DNA of 53,530 bases from a bacterium. Its GTDB lineage: Bacteria; Bdellovibrionota; UBA1018. The notes under the pieces are model-generated. The model made no database searches, had not been told where the DNA came from, and saw only the letters and a program-made list of their open reading frames with translations. The DNA lies in the NCBI GenBank assembly GCA_019751945.1, contig JAIEMT010000062.1, positions 1-53,530 of the forward strand. Reading direction: 5' to 3'. Of the stretch, positions 7,936-16,100 are shown piece by piece; the first letter of the stretch is position 1; each line of letters begins with the position of its first letter. Both the position numbers and the translations under genes were made by a program.

Positions 7936-9315
7936 ATGAAAATGGGTAATATTGCGAGAGGGATCGCGACGGGAGCTGGAGCATCAGTTCTGTTGCTGCT
8001 TTGGGCTACTACTGCTCGGGGCGAATTGGTTTTTGAAAATAGTGTTGAGTCACAGAACATCGACACTCCTCAGGTCAGCGAGGAAGCGCCAGCGCCGAAG
8101 CCGCAGGCTGCTAAGGCAGTATCCAAGGCTGAGGACCGGGAGAACACGAGACAGGTTTTAGAAGCCTCCAATAAAATGAAAGCTGCTGCCGAAGTGAAGC
8201 AAGTGGCAGCACCGGTACCCGCCGTTGCAGCAGCCCCGGTTGCTGCAGTGGTGGTTGACGCTAATGCCAGCGCCAATGCAGGAACGGAAAATCTCTCTCG
8301 TTCGGAATTGCTCCGCCGCGAACGTCTTCGCGAAGAGCTGAAGAACGAAGATCTTCTGCAAGAGCGCCTTGAAGAGCTCCGTTTGAAGGCCGAGCAAAAG
8401 CGAACCGACCAAGTTCTGGCTACTCCGGCTGATGCCAATGCGGCAGCAGCTCCCGGAGTTGTGACTTCGGTTCCGATGAAGCAAGAAGTGGTTGGCACTC
8501 CGGCTCCGGTAGAACCGGTGAAGCCCGTAGCTGCTCCGGCTACTCCAGAGGCTACGGACACCATCACGATCACGGCTTCAAGCACGGGTCGTTCGGTCTT
8601 CGACGAGAAGAAAGAAGACCATGCAAAGTTCAGCTTTGCTCCACGAATTGGTATCTCCAATTTCACGAACGCTCAGTACTTTGATATTCGCTCCCGCTTT
8701 GCAACGGGCGTGGACCTGGGTGTGATCTTTTCGAAAAATACGATGCTGGAATTTGGTTACGGCTACAGCGAATACGGGCTTGCTACAGGCAACACCGCTT
8801 TTGCTACTCCCTACATCATGATTCCTGGTCAACCTTATCAAGGAAACTTTGAATCCAAGATCTTGAAGCAGAACACTTTCGAAGCCGGTGTGAAAGTTTA
8901 TGTCACCAGCGAAGAGTCCACCATTCGTCCGTACATCGGTGGCGGTGCTGCTTACGGAAAGAGCTTCTTGAACTATCGTCAGGACTACCTCCGATACTTC
9001 AATTCTCAGATTCCGGATTACGAACTTTCTCAGTTCTTGGGTTACATCAAGGGCGGCTTGGAAATTAAGCTCAGCAAGACGGTTTCCGTTGGCGCTGACT
9101 TCAAATTCTACAAAGTCTTCTCTTACTCTGAAAACAATCCGTTGAACCCCTGGGGTTTCGCGGGTGGTTCGGCTTACATGCCGTACGGTTACGCACCGTC
9201 CTATGGACTGGTTCCGGGCTCGATCGGCTATGACCCGAGCCAAGCCGCTGTTGCCAGAGCTATTGCGGATTCCAGTTTCTACTCGATTCTGGGCTCCATT
9301 AACTTCACGTTCTAG
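7936..9315 (+). CDS. outer-membrane beta-barrel protein with Ala/Pro-rich periplasmic arm
   Basis: This is a 459-residue protein. A signal peptide (ending about ATTARG) is followed by roughly 180 residues rich in Ala, Pro, Val and Lys, containing a charged coiled-coil stretch (SELLRRERLREELKNE). Then comes a barrel of about 240 residues with alternating aromatic strands, ending in SINFTF. A terminal Phe is the classic recognition signal for the BAM assembly machine. The arm is long enough to cross the periplasm and touch peptidoglycan. The ATG at 7936 is chosen over 7921 because GGAG stands nine bases before it and inside the longer version. Frequent preferred codons suggest strong expression. 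Function (porin, adhesin or structural) is unknown. Confidence 0.75.
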   Translation: MKMGNIARGIATGAGASVLLLLWATTARGELVFENSVESQNIDTPQVSEEAPAPKPQAAKAVSKAEDRENTRQVLEASNKMKAAAEVKQVAAPVPAVAAAPVAAVVVDANASANAGTENLSRSELLRRERLREELKNEDLLQERLEELRLKAEQKRTDQVLATPADANAAAAPGVVTSVPMKQEVVGTPAPVEPVKPVAAPATPEATDTITITASSTGRSVFDEKKEDHAKFSFAPRIGISNFTNAQYFDIRSRFATGVDLGVIFSKNTMLEFGYGYSEYGLATGNTAFATPYIMIPGQPYQGNFESKILKQNTFEAGVKVYVTSEESTIRPYIGGGAAYGKSFLNYRQDYLRYFNSQIPDYELSQFLGYIKGGLEIKLSKTVSVGADFKFYKVFSYSENNPLNPWGFAGGSAYMPYGYAPSYGLVPGSIGYDPSQAAVARAIADSSFYSILGSINFTF

Positions 9316-9320
9316 TTTGC

Positions 9321-9361
9321 GATTCCATAGCCAGGCGTCTAAGATGTCTGGCTATGGAATC
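9321..9361 (+). promoter_or_regulatory. perfect 14-base inverted repeat covering the start codon of the fadJ-like gene
   Basis: GATTCCATAGCCAG (9321-9334) is matched exactly by CTGGCTATGGAATC (9348-9361). The 13-base interval can extend the stem with six further pairs, including G-U pairs. The ATG at 9354 and its upstream ribosome-binding region are inside the right arm. No T-run follows, so it is a poor classical terminator for the barrel gene but could stabilise that mRNA end. In a transcript reading through, it would hide the translation start. Confidence 0.75.
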
Positions 9362-11558
9362 AGCCTTTCGTCTCGAAGACCAATCCTCGCGTTGGAATCT
9401 TAAACTTTGGAAGCTTGTCTTTGACCTGCCCGGTGAGAAGGTCAATAAATTCAGCGTTCAAGTCATCAGCGAATTCGAAAAAATTCTTGGCGAAGTTCAG
9501 AAGAAGATCGACCGAAAAGAGATCGATGCTCTAGTGCTCGTGTCCGGCAAGCCAGGCAACTTTATTGCGGGCGCCGACATCGACATGTTCCAAACTTTTA
9601 AGTCTGCTCAAGACGCTGAGAGCATGTCCCGAATGGGGCAGAAGCTTCTGGATGTTTGGGAAGATCTCGCGGTTCCCACGGTGGTGGGAGTGAATGGCAC
9701 AGCGATGGGTGGAGGTTGCGAGCTGAGCTTGGCTAGTACGGCCATTGTCATGTCGAACGATCCCGGTTGTCGAATGGGGTTACCAGAAGTGTTGCTGGGG
9801 TTGATTCCGGGAATGGGCGGTTGCGTGCGCATGCCCCGAAAAGTGGGTCTTGCTACGGCGATGGAGCTCATCCTTTCCGGGAAAACTCTGAGCGGCGAAA
9901 AGGCTGCAAAAGCGGGTCTTGCCGATGCAGTGATTCCCAAAGAAAACTTTGAAGATGCAGTGATGGCTTGGACCGTCGCCAATATTTCCAAGTTAAAGAG
10001 CGGTACTCGAATTGCGCGCCAGCCCAAGCTTGCCGGGATGGGCGGAGTGATTGGCGGAGCTATGGAGCACACCCCGTTTGGTCGTGCGTTCATGCGAAGT
10101 AAAGCGTTGAAAGACGTGATGTCTCGTTCGAAGGGTCAGTACCCGGCGCCTCTCGAAGCCATCGATGTATTTGCTTACAATGGAGCTTGTTTCGGTCCGA
10201 AGCTTCGGGGTTCTGCTCGCGAAAAAGCAATGATCCGCGAAGCCCAAGGTTTTGGGAAAGTCGCCTTCACAGAAGTTTCCAAAAGCTTGATCCGCATTTT
10301 CTTTCTGACCGAAGGCGTGAAAAAATCGCAAGGGCTGCCTCCGGGTAAAACGGTCCAGGCTCAAGACGTGCGTTTGGCCGCAGTTTTGGGCGCAGGGGTG
10401 ATGGGCGGCGGGATTGCTCAGCTCTTTGCTGCGAAAGACATTCCCGTTCGAATGAAGGATTTGAATGTTCAGGCCCTGACCAGTGGGGTGCAGGCCGCTC
10501 AGAAGCTTTTTAAAAAGCAGCTAAAGAAACGACAAATCAATCCACGCGAATACCTTCAAAAGATGGCCAAGATAGTGCCCATCATGGACTACTCGGGCTT
10601 CCATTCCGTCGATGCAGTGGTGGAAGCCATTGTTGAGAACGTTGAAATCAAGCGCAAGGTCCTTCAAGAGATGGAAAACTATGTGGGACCGAAGTGTATT
10701 TTGGCCTCCAATACTTCGTCGCTTCCCATTACCCAGCTTCAGGCTGGGATGAAGGATCCGTCTCGAATGGTGGGAATGCACTTCTTCAATCCCGTTCATA
10801 AAATGCCGCTCATCGAAGTGATTCGAGGCGAGCAAACTTCAGATGAAGCCGTGGCTACCATCTTTCAGCTCAGCAAAAAAATGGGCAAAATTCCGATTGT
10901 TGTGAAGGACTCTCCGGGCTTCTTGGTGAATCGGTTGTTGGCTTGTCTGATTAATGAAGCGACCTGGCTTTTAGCAGAAGGCGTGACCGTTGAAGAAATC
11001 GACGGGCCCTTGAAGAAGTTTGGAATGCCGATGGGGGCGCTAGAACTCGTGGATGAAGTGGGTATCGATGTGGGTGGAAAGGTCGCTCATATTTTGAACG
11101 ACGCCTTCGGGTCTCGAATGATTCCTGCTCCCTTTATCGATAAATTGATTCAAGCCGGCTATCTCGGAAAGAAAAACGGAAAGGGCATTTTCCTTTGGCC
11201 TAAGGGAGTTCAGAAGAAGAATCCGGCGCTCTATGAAATTCTCGGTGTCACGCCGAGTCCGGGCGCTGTTTCAGCGGAAGACATAGTTGATCGCTGCATC
11301 CTTCCGATGATCAATGAAGGTACACGCTGCTTGGAAGAAAGCATTGTCTATTCTCCGGCAGAGTTAGATTTGGGAATGATCATGGGTGTGGGTTTCCCGC
11401 CCTTCCGTGGAGGCCTCATGCGCTACGCGGATACTTTGGGACCCAAGGTGATTGTCGAGCGACTCAGAAAGTTTGAATCTCGCTTTGGTGCGCGCTTTGA
11501 GCCCTGCAAGTCGCTCTTGAGCCGCGCAGAACATGACCAGAAGTTTTATACCTCCTAA
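9354..11558 (+). CDS. fadJ: fatty-acid oxidation enzyme: enoyl-CoA hydratase / 3-hydroxyacyl-CoA dehydrogenase
   Basis: This is a 734-residue bifunctional enzyme of the FadB/FadJ type. The N-terminal crotonase part has GADIDMF, GGGCELSLA and LPEVLLGLIPGMGG, giving both catalytic Glu residues. The dehydrogenase part has AVLGAGVMGGGIAQ (NAD-binding), HFFNPVHKMPLIEV with the catalytic His, and DSPGFLVNRLL. It hydrates enoyl-CoA and oxidises the 3-hydroxyacyl-CoA in the cytoplasm. FadB versus FadJ cannot be settled, and no thiolase partner is in the window. The only reasonable start, 9354, lies in a strong hairpin and has no clear ribosome binding site. Its end overlaps the next gene by 26 bases. 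Confidence 0.9.
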   Translation: MESAFRLEDQSSRWNLKLWKLVFDLPGEKVNKFSVQVISEFEKILGEVQKKIDRKEIDALVLVSGKPGNFIAGADIDMFQTFKSAQDAESMSRMGQKLLDVWEDLAVPTVVGVNGTAMGGGCELSLASTAIVMSNDPGCRMGLPEVLLGLIPGMGGCVRMPRKVGLATAMELILSGKTLSGEKAAKAGLADAVIPKENFEDAVMAWTVANISKLKSGTRIARQPKLAGMGGVIGGAMEHTPFGRAFMRSKALKDVMSRSKGQYPAPLEAIDVFAYNGACFGPKLRGSAREKAMIREAQGFGKVAFTEVSKSLIRIFFLTEGVKKSQGLPPGKTVQAQDVRLAAVLGAGVMGGGIAQLFAAKDIPVRMKDLNVQALTSGVQAAQKLFKKQLKKRQINPREYLQKMAKIVPIMDYSGFHSVDAVVEAIVENVEIKRKVLQEMENYVGPKCILASNTSSLPITQLQAGMKDPSRMVGMHFFNPVHKMPLIEVIRGEQTSDEAVATIFQLSKKMGKIPIVVKDSPGFLVNRLLACLINEATWLLAEGVTVEEIDGPLKKFGMPMGALELVDEVGIDVGGKVAHILNDAFGSRMIPAPFIDKLIQAGYLGKKNGKGIFLWPKGVQKKNPALYEILGVTPSPGAVSAEDIVDRCILPMINEGTRCLEESIVYSPAELDLGMIMGVGFPPFRGGLMRYADTLGPKVIVERLRKFESRFGARFEPCKSLLSRAEHDQKFYTS

Positions 11559-12909
11559 CGAACGGCCGATTCAGGCCCATCCTTCCGACCTCTCGGTGAA
11601 AGACGAGGGGGGATGGTTTTCATCCGTCACTCAGCTTTGGCGAAGCCCTTGGGCGACTTGGGTAGGACTTCGATATTTGAAATCGAAGAAAAACTCCAAG
11701 TTTCTCAGTTTCATCACGGTCATTTCTATTATGGGCATCAGTCTAGGTGTGACTGCCATGCTGGTTGTACTTTCGGTGATGGATGGATTTGAGCACGAAC
11801 TCAAGAAACGCCTCATGTCTTCAGAGGTGCATATTCTGATTTCACCAAATCCTTCTGTGACGGGATTCAACATGGGGTTGGTTCCTAAGGATTCGCTTCA
11901 GAAATCTCCGATTGAAAAAGCTCTGGAAGAAGATCCTCGTGTAGCGAATCATTGGTCTGTCATTTCCACAGAGGCCATGCTCAAAACGGGCCGGCAAGTG
12001 ACGGGATTGGTAGTGAAGGGTGTGGATGTGGGTCGCATTCAACAGCTGCGCAATCAGGTGGTGGAATCGGCTGATCCTCAGCTTTTGATTAAGAGGGAAG
12101 GCGAGGGAACTGTTAGGCTCCCGGGCCTCTATGTGGGTAAAGAGCTAGCTTATGAAATGGGAATGATTCCGGGCGATGAAGTGACCCTGATTTCCCCGGT
12201 GGAAACAGATGGACCGATGGGGACAGTGCCTCGCCTGAAAAAATTTGTAATCGAAGGGGTTTATCAAACCGGACTTTTGGAGCAGGAGCTTCACACTGCT
12301 TACGCAGCAGATTCTTCAGTGCGCGCTTTTCTGAGAAAGGCGGAGGTGGTTTCTCAGTGGGAAGTCGTTGCGCATCGTTTTGATGATTCGCCTCTGATTG
12401 CGCAAGAATTACGAAAACTTTCTGGGGCCAGTGATTATCGAATTCAAGATTGGGTTCAGTTGAATTCCCATTTGTTTGCATCGTTAAAGCTCGAGCGGCT
12501 TTCGATGTTCATTTTCTTGGCGTTCATTATCGTGGTGGCGTCGTTTAACATTGTCACCACTCTGACCTTGATGGTGCTTGAAAAGAAGCGTGAAATATCC
12601 ATTTTGAAAGCAATGGGGGCTCGGCAATCGCAGGTCGGCGCCATCTTTTTATCAGAAGGAATGATCATCGGAGTATTGGGTATTTTTAGCGGGGTGATTC
12701 TAGGCTTTTTGATCTGTTCCCTTTTAAAGCGCTACGAATTTATCAAACTTCCCGATGTTTATTATGACCGCACGTTGCCGGTGACTTTTGATCCGATGTA
12801 CTACTTCTTAGTGCCCGTTTGTGCGCTTGTTATTGTGATCACCGCGTGCCTCTACCCGAGTCGTAGAGCTGCACTCATCAATCCGTTGGATGGGATTCGA
12901 TTTGGTTAG
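11533..12909 (+). CDS. LolC/LolE-type lipoprotein-releasing ABC permease
   Basis: This is a 458-residue inner-membrane protein of the FtsX/MacB permease fold. The opening GLRYLKSKK, first membrane segment and VMDGFEHELKKRL are typical of LolC/E. A large periplasmic domain follows (about residues 75-310), then three more membrane segments around LVVLEKKREISILKAMGA, cut here as EKKREISILKAMGA, the coupling helix that meets the ATPase LolD. It would release lipoproteins to LolA for transfer to the outer membrane. No lolD ATPase gene is adjacent, which is unusual. The start overlaps the fadJ-like gene; later starts would cut into the conserved N-terminus. Confidence 0.85.
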   Translation: MTRSFIPPNERPIQAHPSDLSVKDEGGWFSSVTQLWRSPWATWVGLRYLKSKKNSKFLSFITVISIMGISLGVTAMLVVLSVMDGFEHELKKRLMSSEVHILISPNPSVTGFNMGLVPKDSLQKSPIEKALEEDPRVANHWSVISTEAMLKTGRQVTGLVVKGVDVGRIQQLRNQVVESADPQLLIKREGEGTVRLPGLYVGKELAYEMGMIPGDEVTLISPVETDGPMGTVPRLKKFVIEGVYQTGLLEQELHTAYAADSSVRAFLRKAEVVSQWEVVAHRFDDSPLIAQELRKLSGASDYRIQDWVQLNSHLFASLKLERLSMFIFLAFIIVVASFNIVTTLTLMVLEKKREISILKAMGARQSQVGAIFLSEGMIIGVLGIFSGVILGFLICSLLKRYEFIKLPDVYYDRTLPVTFDPMYYFLVPVCALVIVITACLYPSRRAALINPLDGIRFG

Positions 12910-13669
12910 CGCCGCTACGGTCGCCGGATGTCTGATGGTTTTAGTGCCGGGAGCCTTTGGTGGGAATGGCAGCGGCGCGGGACACTTTATTACTCAGGAA
13001 GATTATTTTCGAGAGTACCGCTACTTCTTTCAATCCAAGGGCTGCAAGATCTACACGGCTGAGTTTCAAGCCGATTCCACCATTGAAGAGCGAGGAATTC
13101 TACTTCGAGATCAGGTCGATCGATTTCGGAAAAAAGAAGGCGGTGGCAAGGTTTTCATTCTTGCGCATAGCCAAGGGGCGCTCGATGCCCGCTATGCTTT
13201 GAAAACTCTCAAGCTCACAGGTGTGGCGGCGGTGGCTTCCATCGGCGCGCCTCACACAGGTACGCCCGTTGCGGAATGGGGAGTTTCACATCAAACGGCC
13301 CGTTCGCCGATTTACTGGGGACTTCGTCTCCTTGCGGATTATGACTTGGACACGCTTCGGTTCATGGGGGAGCTGACCCCTGCTTTTTTGGTGAAGACCG
13401 CAAAATATTTTGAGCCGGTTTCTGAGGTTCGATACGGATCGGCGCGTGCTGTCTGTACGACTCATTGTCATTGGGGGCTTCGAATTTTAAAATGGTGGTT
13501 TGAACTGGGGCCTTCCGACGGCTTGGTTCCGGGTGAAAATCAGCGCTTTGGTGAGGACCTGGGAGAGTACGATTTAGACCATCTCTCAGAAATTGGAGTG
13601 GATCTCGCTAAGCGTTCAGAACGAACCCGATGGCTCACCCGAGTGGCGGCCTGGTACGGCATTCGGTAA
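12890..13669 (+). CDS. lipase, alpha/beta hydrolase fold
   Basis: This is a 259-residue hydrolase. The nucleophile elbow AHSQGALDARY places Ser94; SDGLVP gives Asp210 and LDHLSEIG gives His231, in the right order for a triad of triacylglycerol lipases. The usual first strand HGFxG is replaced by LVPGAFGG, so the oxyanion-hole segment lacks the usual His. GAPHTGTPVAE is typical of the family. No clear export signal: the N-terminal hydrophobic stretch is probably strand one, so it may act in the cytoplasm, though a later ATG at 12932 is also possible. It overlaps the permease by 20 bases and the opposing gene at its 3' end. Confidence 0.75.
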   Translation: MGFDLVSAATVAGCLMVLVPGAFGGNGSGAGHFITQEDYFREYRYFFQSKGCKIYTAEFQADSTIEERGILLRDQVDRFRKKEGGGKVFILAHSQGALDARYALKTLKLTGVAAVASIGAPHTGTPVAEWGVSHQTARSPIYWGLRLLADYDLDTLRFMGELTPAFLVKTAKYFEPVSEVRYGSARAVCTTHCHWGLRILKWWFELGPSDGLVPGENQRFGEDLGEYDLDHLSEIGVDLAKRSERTRWLTRVAAWYGIR

Positions 13670-14281
13670 GCCGTGTTCAGCGGCTCGGCGAATTTGATCG
13701 AGCTGCTTTTCCACTTCTCTTTCAGCTTGCTGAACTAACTGTTGGAGTTCGACTCTTTCTTCATAGTGACCGCGAATCAACTCTTCGATTGCCGCGCGAT
13801 CCGGATGGTTCGGGGGCAATCCGTGCATGCTTTTCTCAAAGCGACGAATTTCAATATCCTTCGCGGCTAGAAGATTGTTGAGGGGGTTCATTTTTCGCGA
13901 GTATTCGACCTCTTGATAGAGGCCCACTAAAATCTGATGCATCTTCTTTGAGGCCGCCGGGTTTTCATGTTCCATGGGTGCGCGGCGAGGCGGAGGCGGT
14001 GGCGTGGAAGAGCGGGAGGTCTGCTGATTTCCTGCAGACTCCAGAGCGCGCTTTAGATCGGCGCGAATCAAACGAAGCTGGTCTTGGAGCTGGTGCATTT
14101 CGCCGCGAAGCTGGCGAATTTCCTCGCTCAGGGCGGAATCATTCGAAAGAGTTTCGGTGTTTTGGTTAGTTTCTCCAGCGGGGCGGGGACGTGTGCTCTC
14201 TCTGGCGGAACTGATATGTTTTTCCAACTCTGCCTTGAGTTGCGCTGCGCGTTTAGCTTCGTACGAGTAATCTCTTTCCAT
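13616..14281 (-). CDS. coiled-coil protein of unknown function
   Basis: This is a 221-residue, highly charged protein that I do not recognise. A heptad-like segment spans about residues 53-86 (SEEIRQLRGEMHQLQDQL, then LIRADLKRALE). A proline-rich hinge (SSTPPPPPRRAP) separates it from a helical second half with RRFEKSMHGLPPNHPDRAAIEEL. There is no signal peptide or membrane span, so it is cytoplasmic. Its end overlaps the convergent lipase by 54 bases. An AGAGG precedes the ATG. It and the next minus-strand gene may form a transcript started in the 14834-14896 divergent region. Confidence 0.6.
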   Translation of the reverse strand: MERDYSYEAKRAAQLKAELEKHISSARESTRPRPAGETNQNTETLSNDSALSEEIRQLRGEMHQLQDQLRLIRADLKRALESAGNQQTSRSSTPPPPPRRAPMEHENPAASKKMHQILVGLYQEVEYSRKMNPLNNLLAAKDIEIRRFEKSMHGLPPNHPDRAAIEELIRGHYEERVELQQLVQQAEREVEKQLDQIRRAAEHGLPNAVPGRHSGEPSGSF

Positions 14282-14351
14282 AAGGGTTCCTCTTCAAAAT
14301 CTCATCGGAAAGAAGCGACAGAACCTTCAAAGGGAGTGGGAAGAAATTGCC

Positions 14352-14834
14352 TCAGTAGCGATGAGCTTCTTCAGCTAGGTCGGTGTGCAAAGGCTTAATG
14401 AGTTGCTCGGCGGTGACAGCGATCTTAAACTCTCGTTCCCCAATTTTGAGCGTGCTTCCGTTGGAAAGAGAGTAGCGTTTTCCCTGCACAATCTTTCGGT
14501 GGTTGATCTGAGAGGGGCCATCGGCCTTTACAAGGCGCATGTGAAAACGATTCCAGAGATGAAATTGAATGTGGTAGCGATAGGAGCGTCCCTGGTAATC
14601 CATAAGGGTGATCTCCAGGTCCTCTTTCCACTTCTTCTTCTCAATGATTTTCTTCAGTGAAGATTTCTTATTCTCGGCTGAAATCGGGATGATCCCTTGG
14701 TCCGCGAATTTCGCTTCCGGACTTAACAAATAGAGGTTCATTCGCATGCCCGAAAGAATTCGATACACAGCGCCAAAAGAAAAGGCGAGTAAGAATCCGA
14801 AGATCAACGGGAGCGTAAAACTCAGGGGGGGCAT
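14352..14834 (-). CDS. membrane-anchored protein with FHA-like C-terminal pattern
   Basis: This is a 160-residue protein with one N-terminal membrane segment (about residues 8-27) and a basic cytoplasmic or periplasmic domain. The C-terminal GKRYSLSNGSTLKIGEREFKI pattern, here shortened to KRYSLSNGSTLKIGEREF, resembles the strand pattern around the core of FHA phosphothreonine-binding domains, but the conserved Gly-Arg and Ser-x-x-His residues are not evident. So this may be only a similar beta fold. It is 70 bases upstream of the coiled-coil gene on the same strand and divergent from the LysM gene. Confidence 0.5.
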   Translation of the reverse strand: MPPLSFTLPLIFGFLLAFSFGAVYRILSGMRMNLYLLSPEAKFADQGIIPISAENKKSSLKKIIEKKKWKEDLEITLMDYQGRSYRYHIQFHLWNRFHMRLVKADGPSQINHRKIVQGKRYSLSNGSTLKIGEREFKIAVTAEQLIKPLHTDLAEEAHRY

Positions 14835-14895
14835 TTCTAGATTCTAAACGGTGCTGAAACTTAAGGCAAGGCGCCAGAAAACCGATAGGAGGCTG

Positions 14896-15996
14896 ATGAG
14901 AAAGGCTGCCCTACGTCTTGTTTTTTTAGCGACATTTTTAGCGGGGCAGCCGTGTGTATGGGCGGCTGAGTCGGACACCGTTCCGGTTGGCGCGAGCGCT
15001 GCGACTGCGATCGAAGTACCAGGCTCGCGTGCTCCCAATTCTATCTCCAAAGAATCTCCCACTCCGGATCGCAGTCTCGAAAAGCGCCTGGTGCGAACCA
15101 GCTATTATGAAACGATGCCGGGCGACACCTTGCAGCGAGTGGCTTACCTTCTCTACGGACATAAATCGTGGTGGAGCAAGATCAAGAAACAGAATCCCGC
15201 TTTCAAAAAATACCGGCCCGATGCTCCGCTTCCGGTTGGCAAGACAATCAAATATCGTGCGCCAAAGATTGGTGAGAACTACACGGTCAGAAAAAATGAC
15301 TGGTTGATTCGAATCGCGCAATGGAAGTACGGAAGTTCTGTTTACTGGCGCCAACTCTATTCTAAGAACTCCAACAAGATTGAAAATCCCGATCTGATTC
15401 ATCCCGGCGATCGTCTCGTCCTTCGTTTGGATGGCACTATTGAAAATACAAAAACCGGTCAGGTCATCGTGCAAGGAATGGGGGGCGGTTTGGCAGTTGT
15501 TCAACCCACTCCTCCTGGAACAGGATTGCAACCTGGACAACCTGGGTACAATCCCGCCCTGCATTCCGGCGCCGTTTCTCGCGGTCCTGCGAGTGCGGGT
15601 CCTGCTGACTTTGAAATTCCTTGGTGGGAGGATCAGTCGCGTTTGAGTTTGATCGCCACGGGATTTCTCTTGGGGCTCTTAGCACTTCTTTGGGTGCATC
15701 ATCGCCAATCAGGAATGTGGGCCAAGCGGGTGAGTGCTCGCGCCGCTGCTCGCAGAATGCGAACTTCGATTGAAGAAGATGAAGAAGAAGTGAATGAAGA
15801 AGAAATTTTGAAGCGCGCCAAGGCCAGGTCCCATTATACCGGGGGTTTCAAAAGACGCCCTCTGGACGAGTACCAAATCGATCCCAACATGCTTCCGCGA
15901 GACGAAGGTTTTGATCTTTCAGAACTATTAAGAAGAGTCCCTGGATTTCATTCGATAATGCCGAAACGTCGCAAGAAGTACATGAAAAGACGGTAA
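14896..15996 (+). CDS. LysM-domain membrane protein
   Basis: This is a 366-residue protein with a signal peptide (ending about CVWA). It carries two LysM-type repeats, YETMPGDTLQRVAYLLYG...LPVGKTIKY and YTVRKNDWLIRIAQWKYG...IHPGDRLVL, which bind glycan strands such as peptidoglycan. A Pro/Gly-rich linker, a membrane span (about residues 250-270) and an acidic then basic cytoplasmic tail of about 90 residues follow. It could therefore tie the wall to the cytoplasm. The ATG at 14896 is chosen because AGGAGG (14887-14892) precedes it and the signal peptide begins there; the spacing of three bases is short. It stands just upstream of the paralogous gene pair and faces the same way. Confidence 0.75.
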   Translation: MRKAALRLVFLATFLAGQPCVWAAESDTVPVGASAATAIEVPGSRAPNSISKESPTPDRSLEKRLVRTSYYETMPGDTLQRVAYLLYGHKSWWSKIKKQNPAFKKYRPDAPLPVGKTIKYRAPKIGENYTVRKNDWLIRIAQWKYGSSVYWRQLYSKNSNKIENPDLIHPGDRLVLRLDGTIENTKTGQVIVQGMGGGLAVVQPTPPGTGLQPGQPGYNPALHSGAVSRGPASAGPADFEIPWWEDQSRLSLIATGFLLGLLALLWVHHRQSGMWAKRVSARAAARRMRTSIEEDEEEVNEEEILKRAKARSHYTGGFKRRPLDEYQIDPNMLPRDEGFDLSELLRRVPGFHSIMPKRRKKYMKRR

Positions 15997-16100
15997 AATA
16001 ATAAATGATTAAGATTCTCAAGTTTTCGGAAAGCGGTCCGATAAAATAACAAACTGGGCGCCAGGACGTTTTGTGGCCAAAACTTTAAGGAGTTTGAAAT

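Noticed and set aside
8070..8666. 198-codon minus-strand frame
   Set aside because: It is the antisense of the Ala/Pro-rich arm of the barrel gene; its Ser/Arg/Ala-rich composition follows from that low-complexity sequence.
8578..9243. 221-codon minus-strand frame
   Set aside because: Antisense to the barrel domain of a well-supported gene; no domain features.
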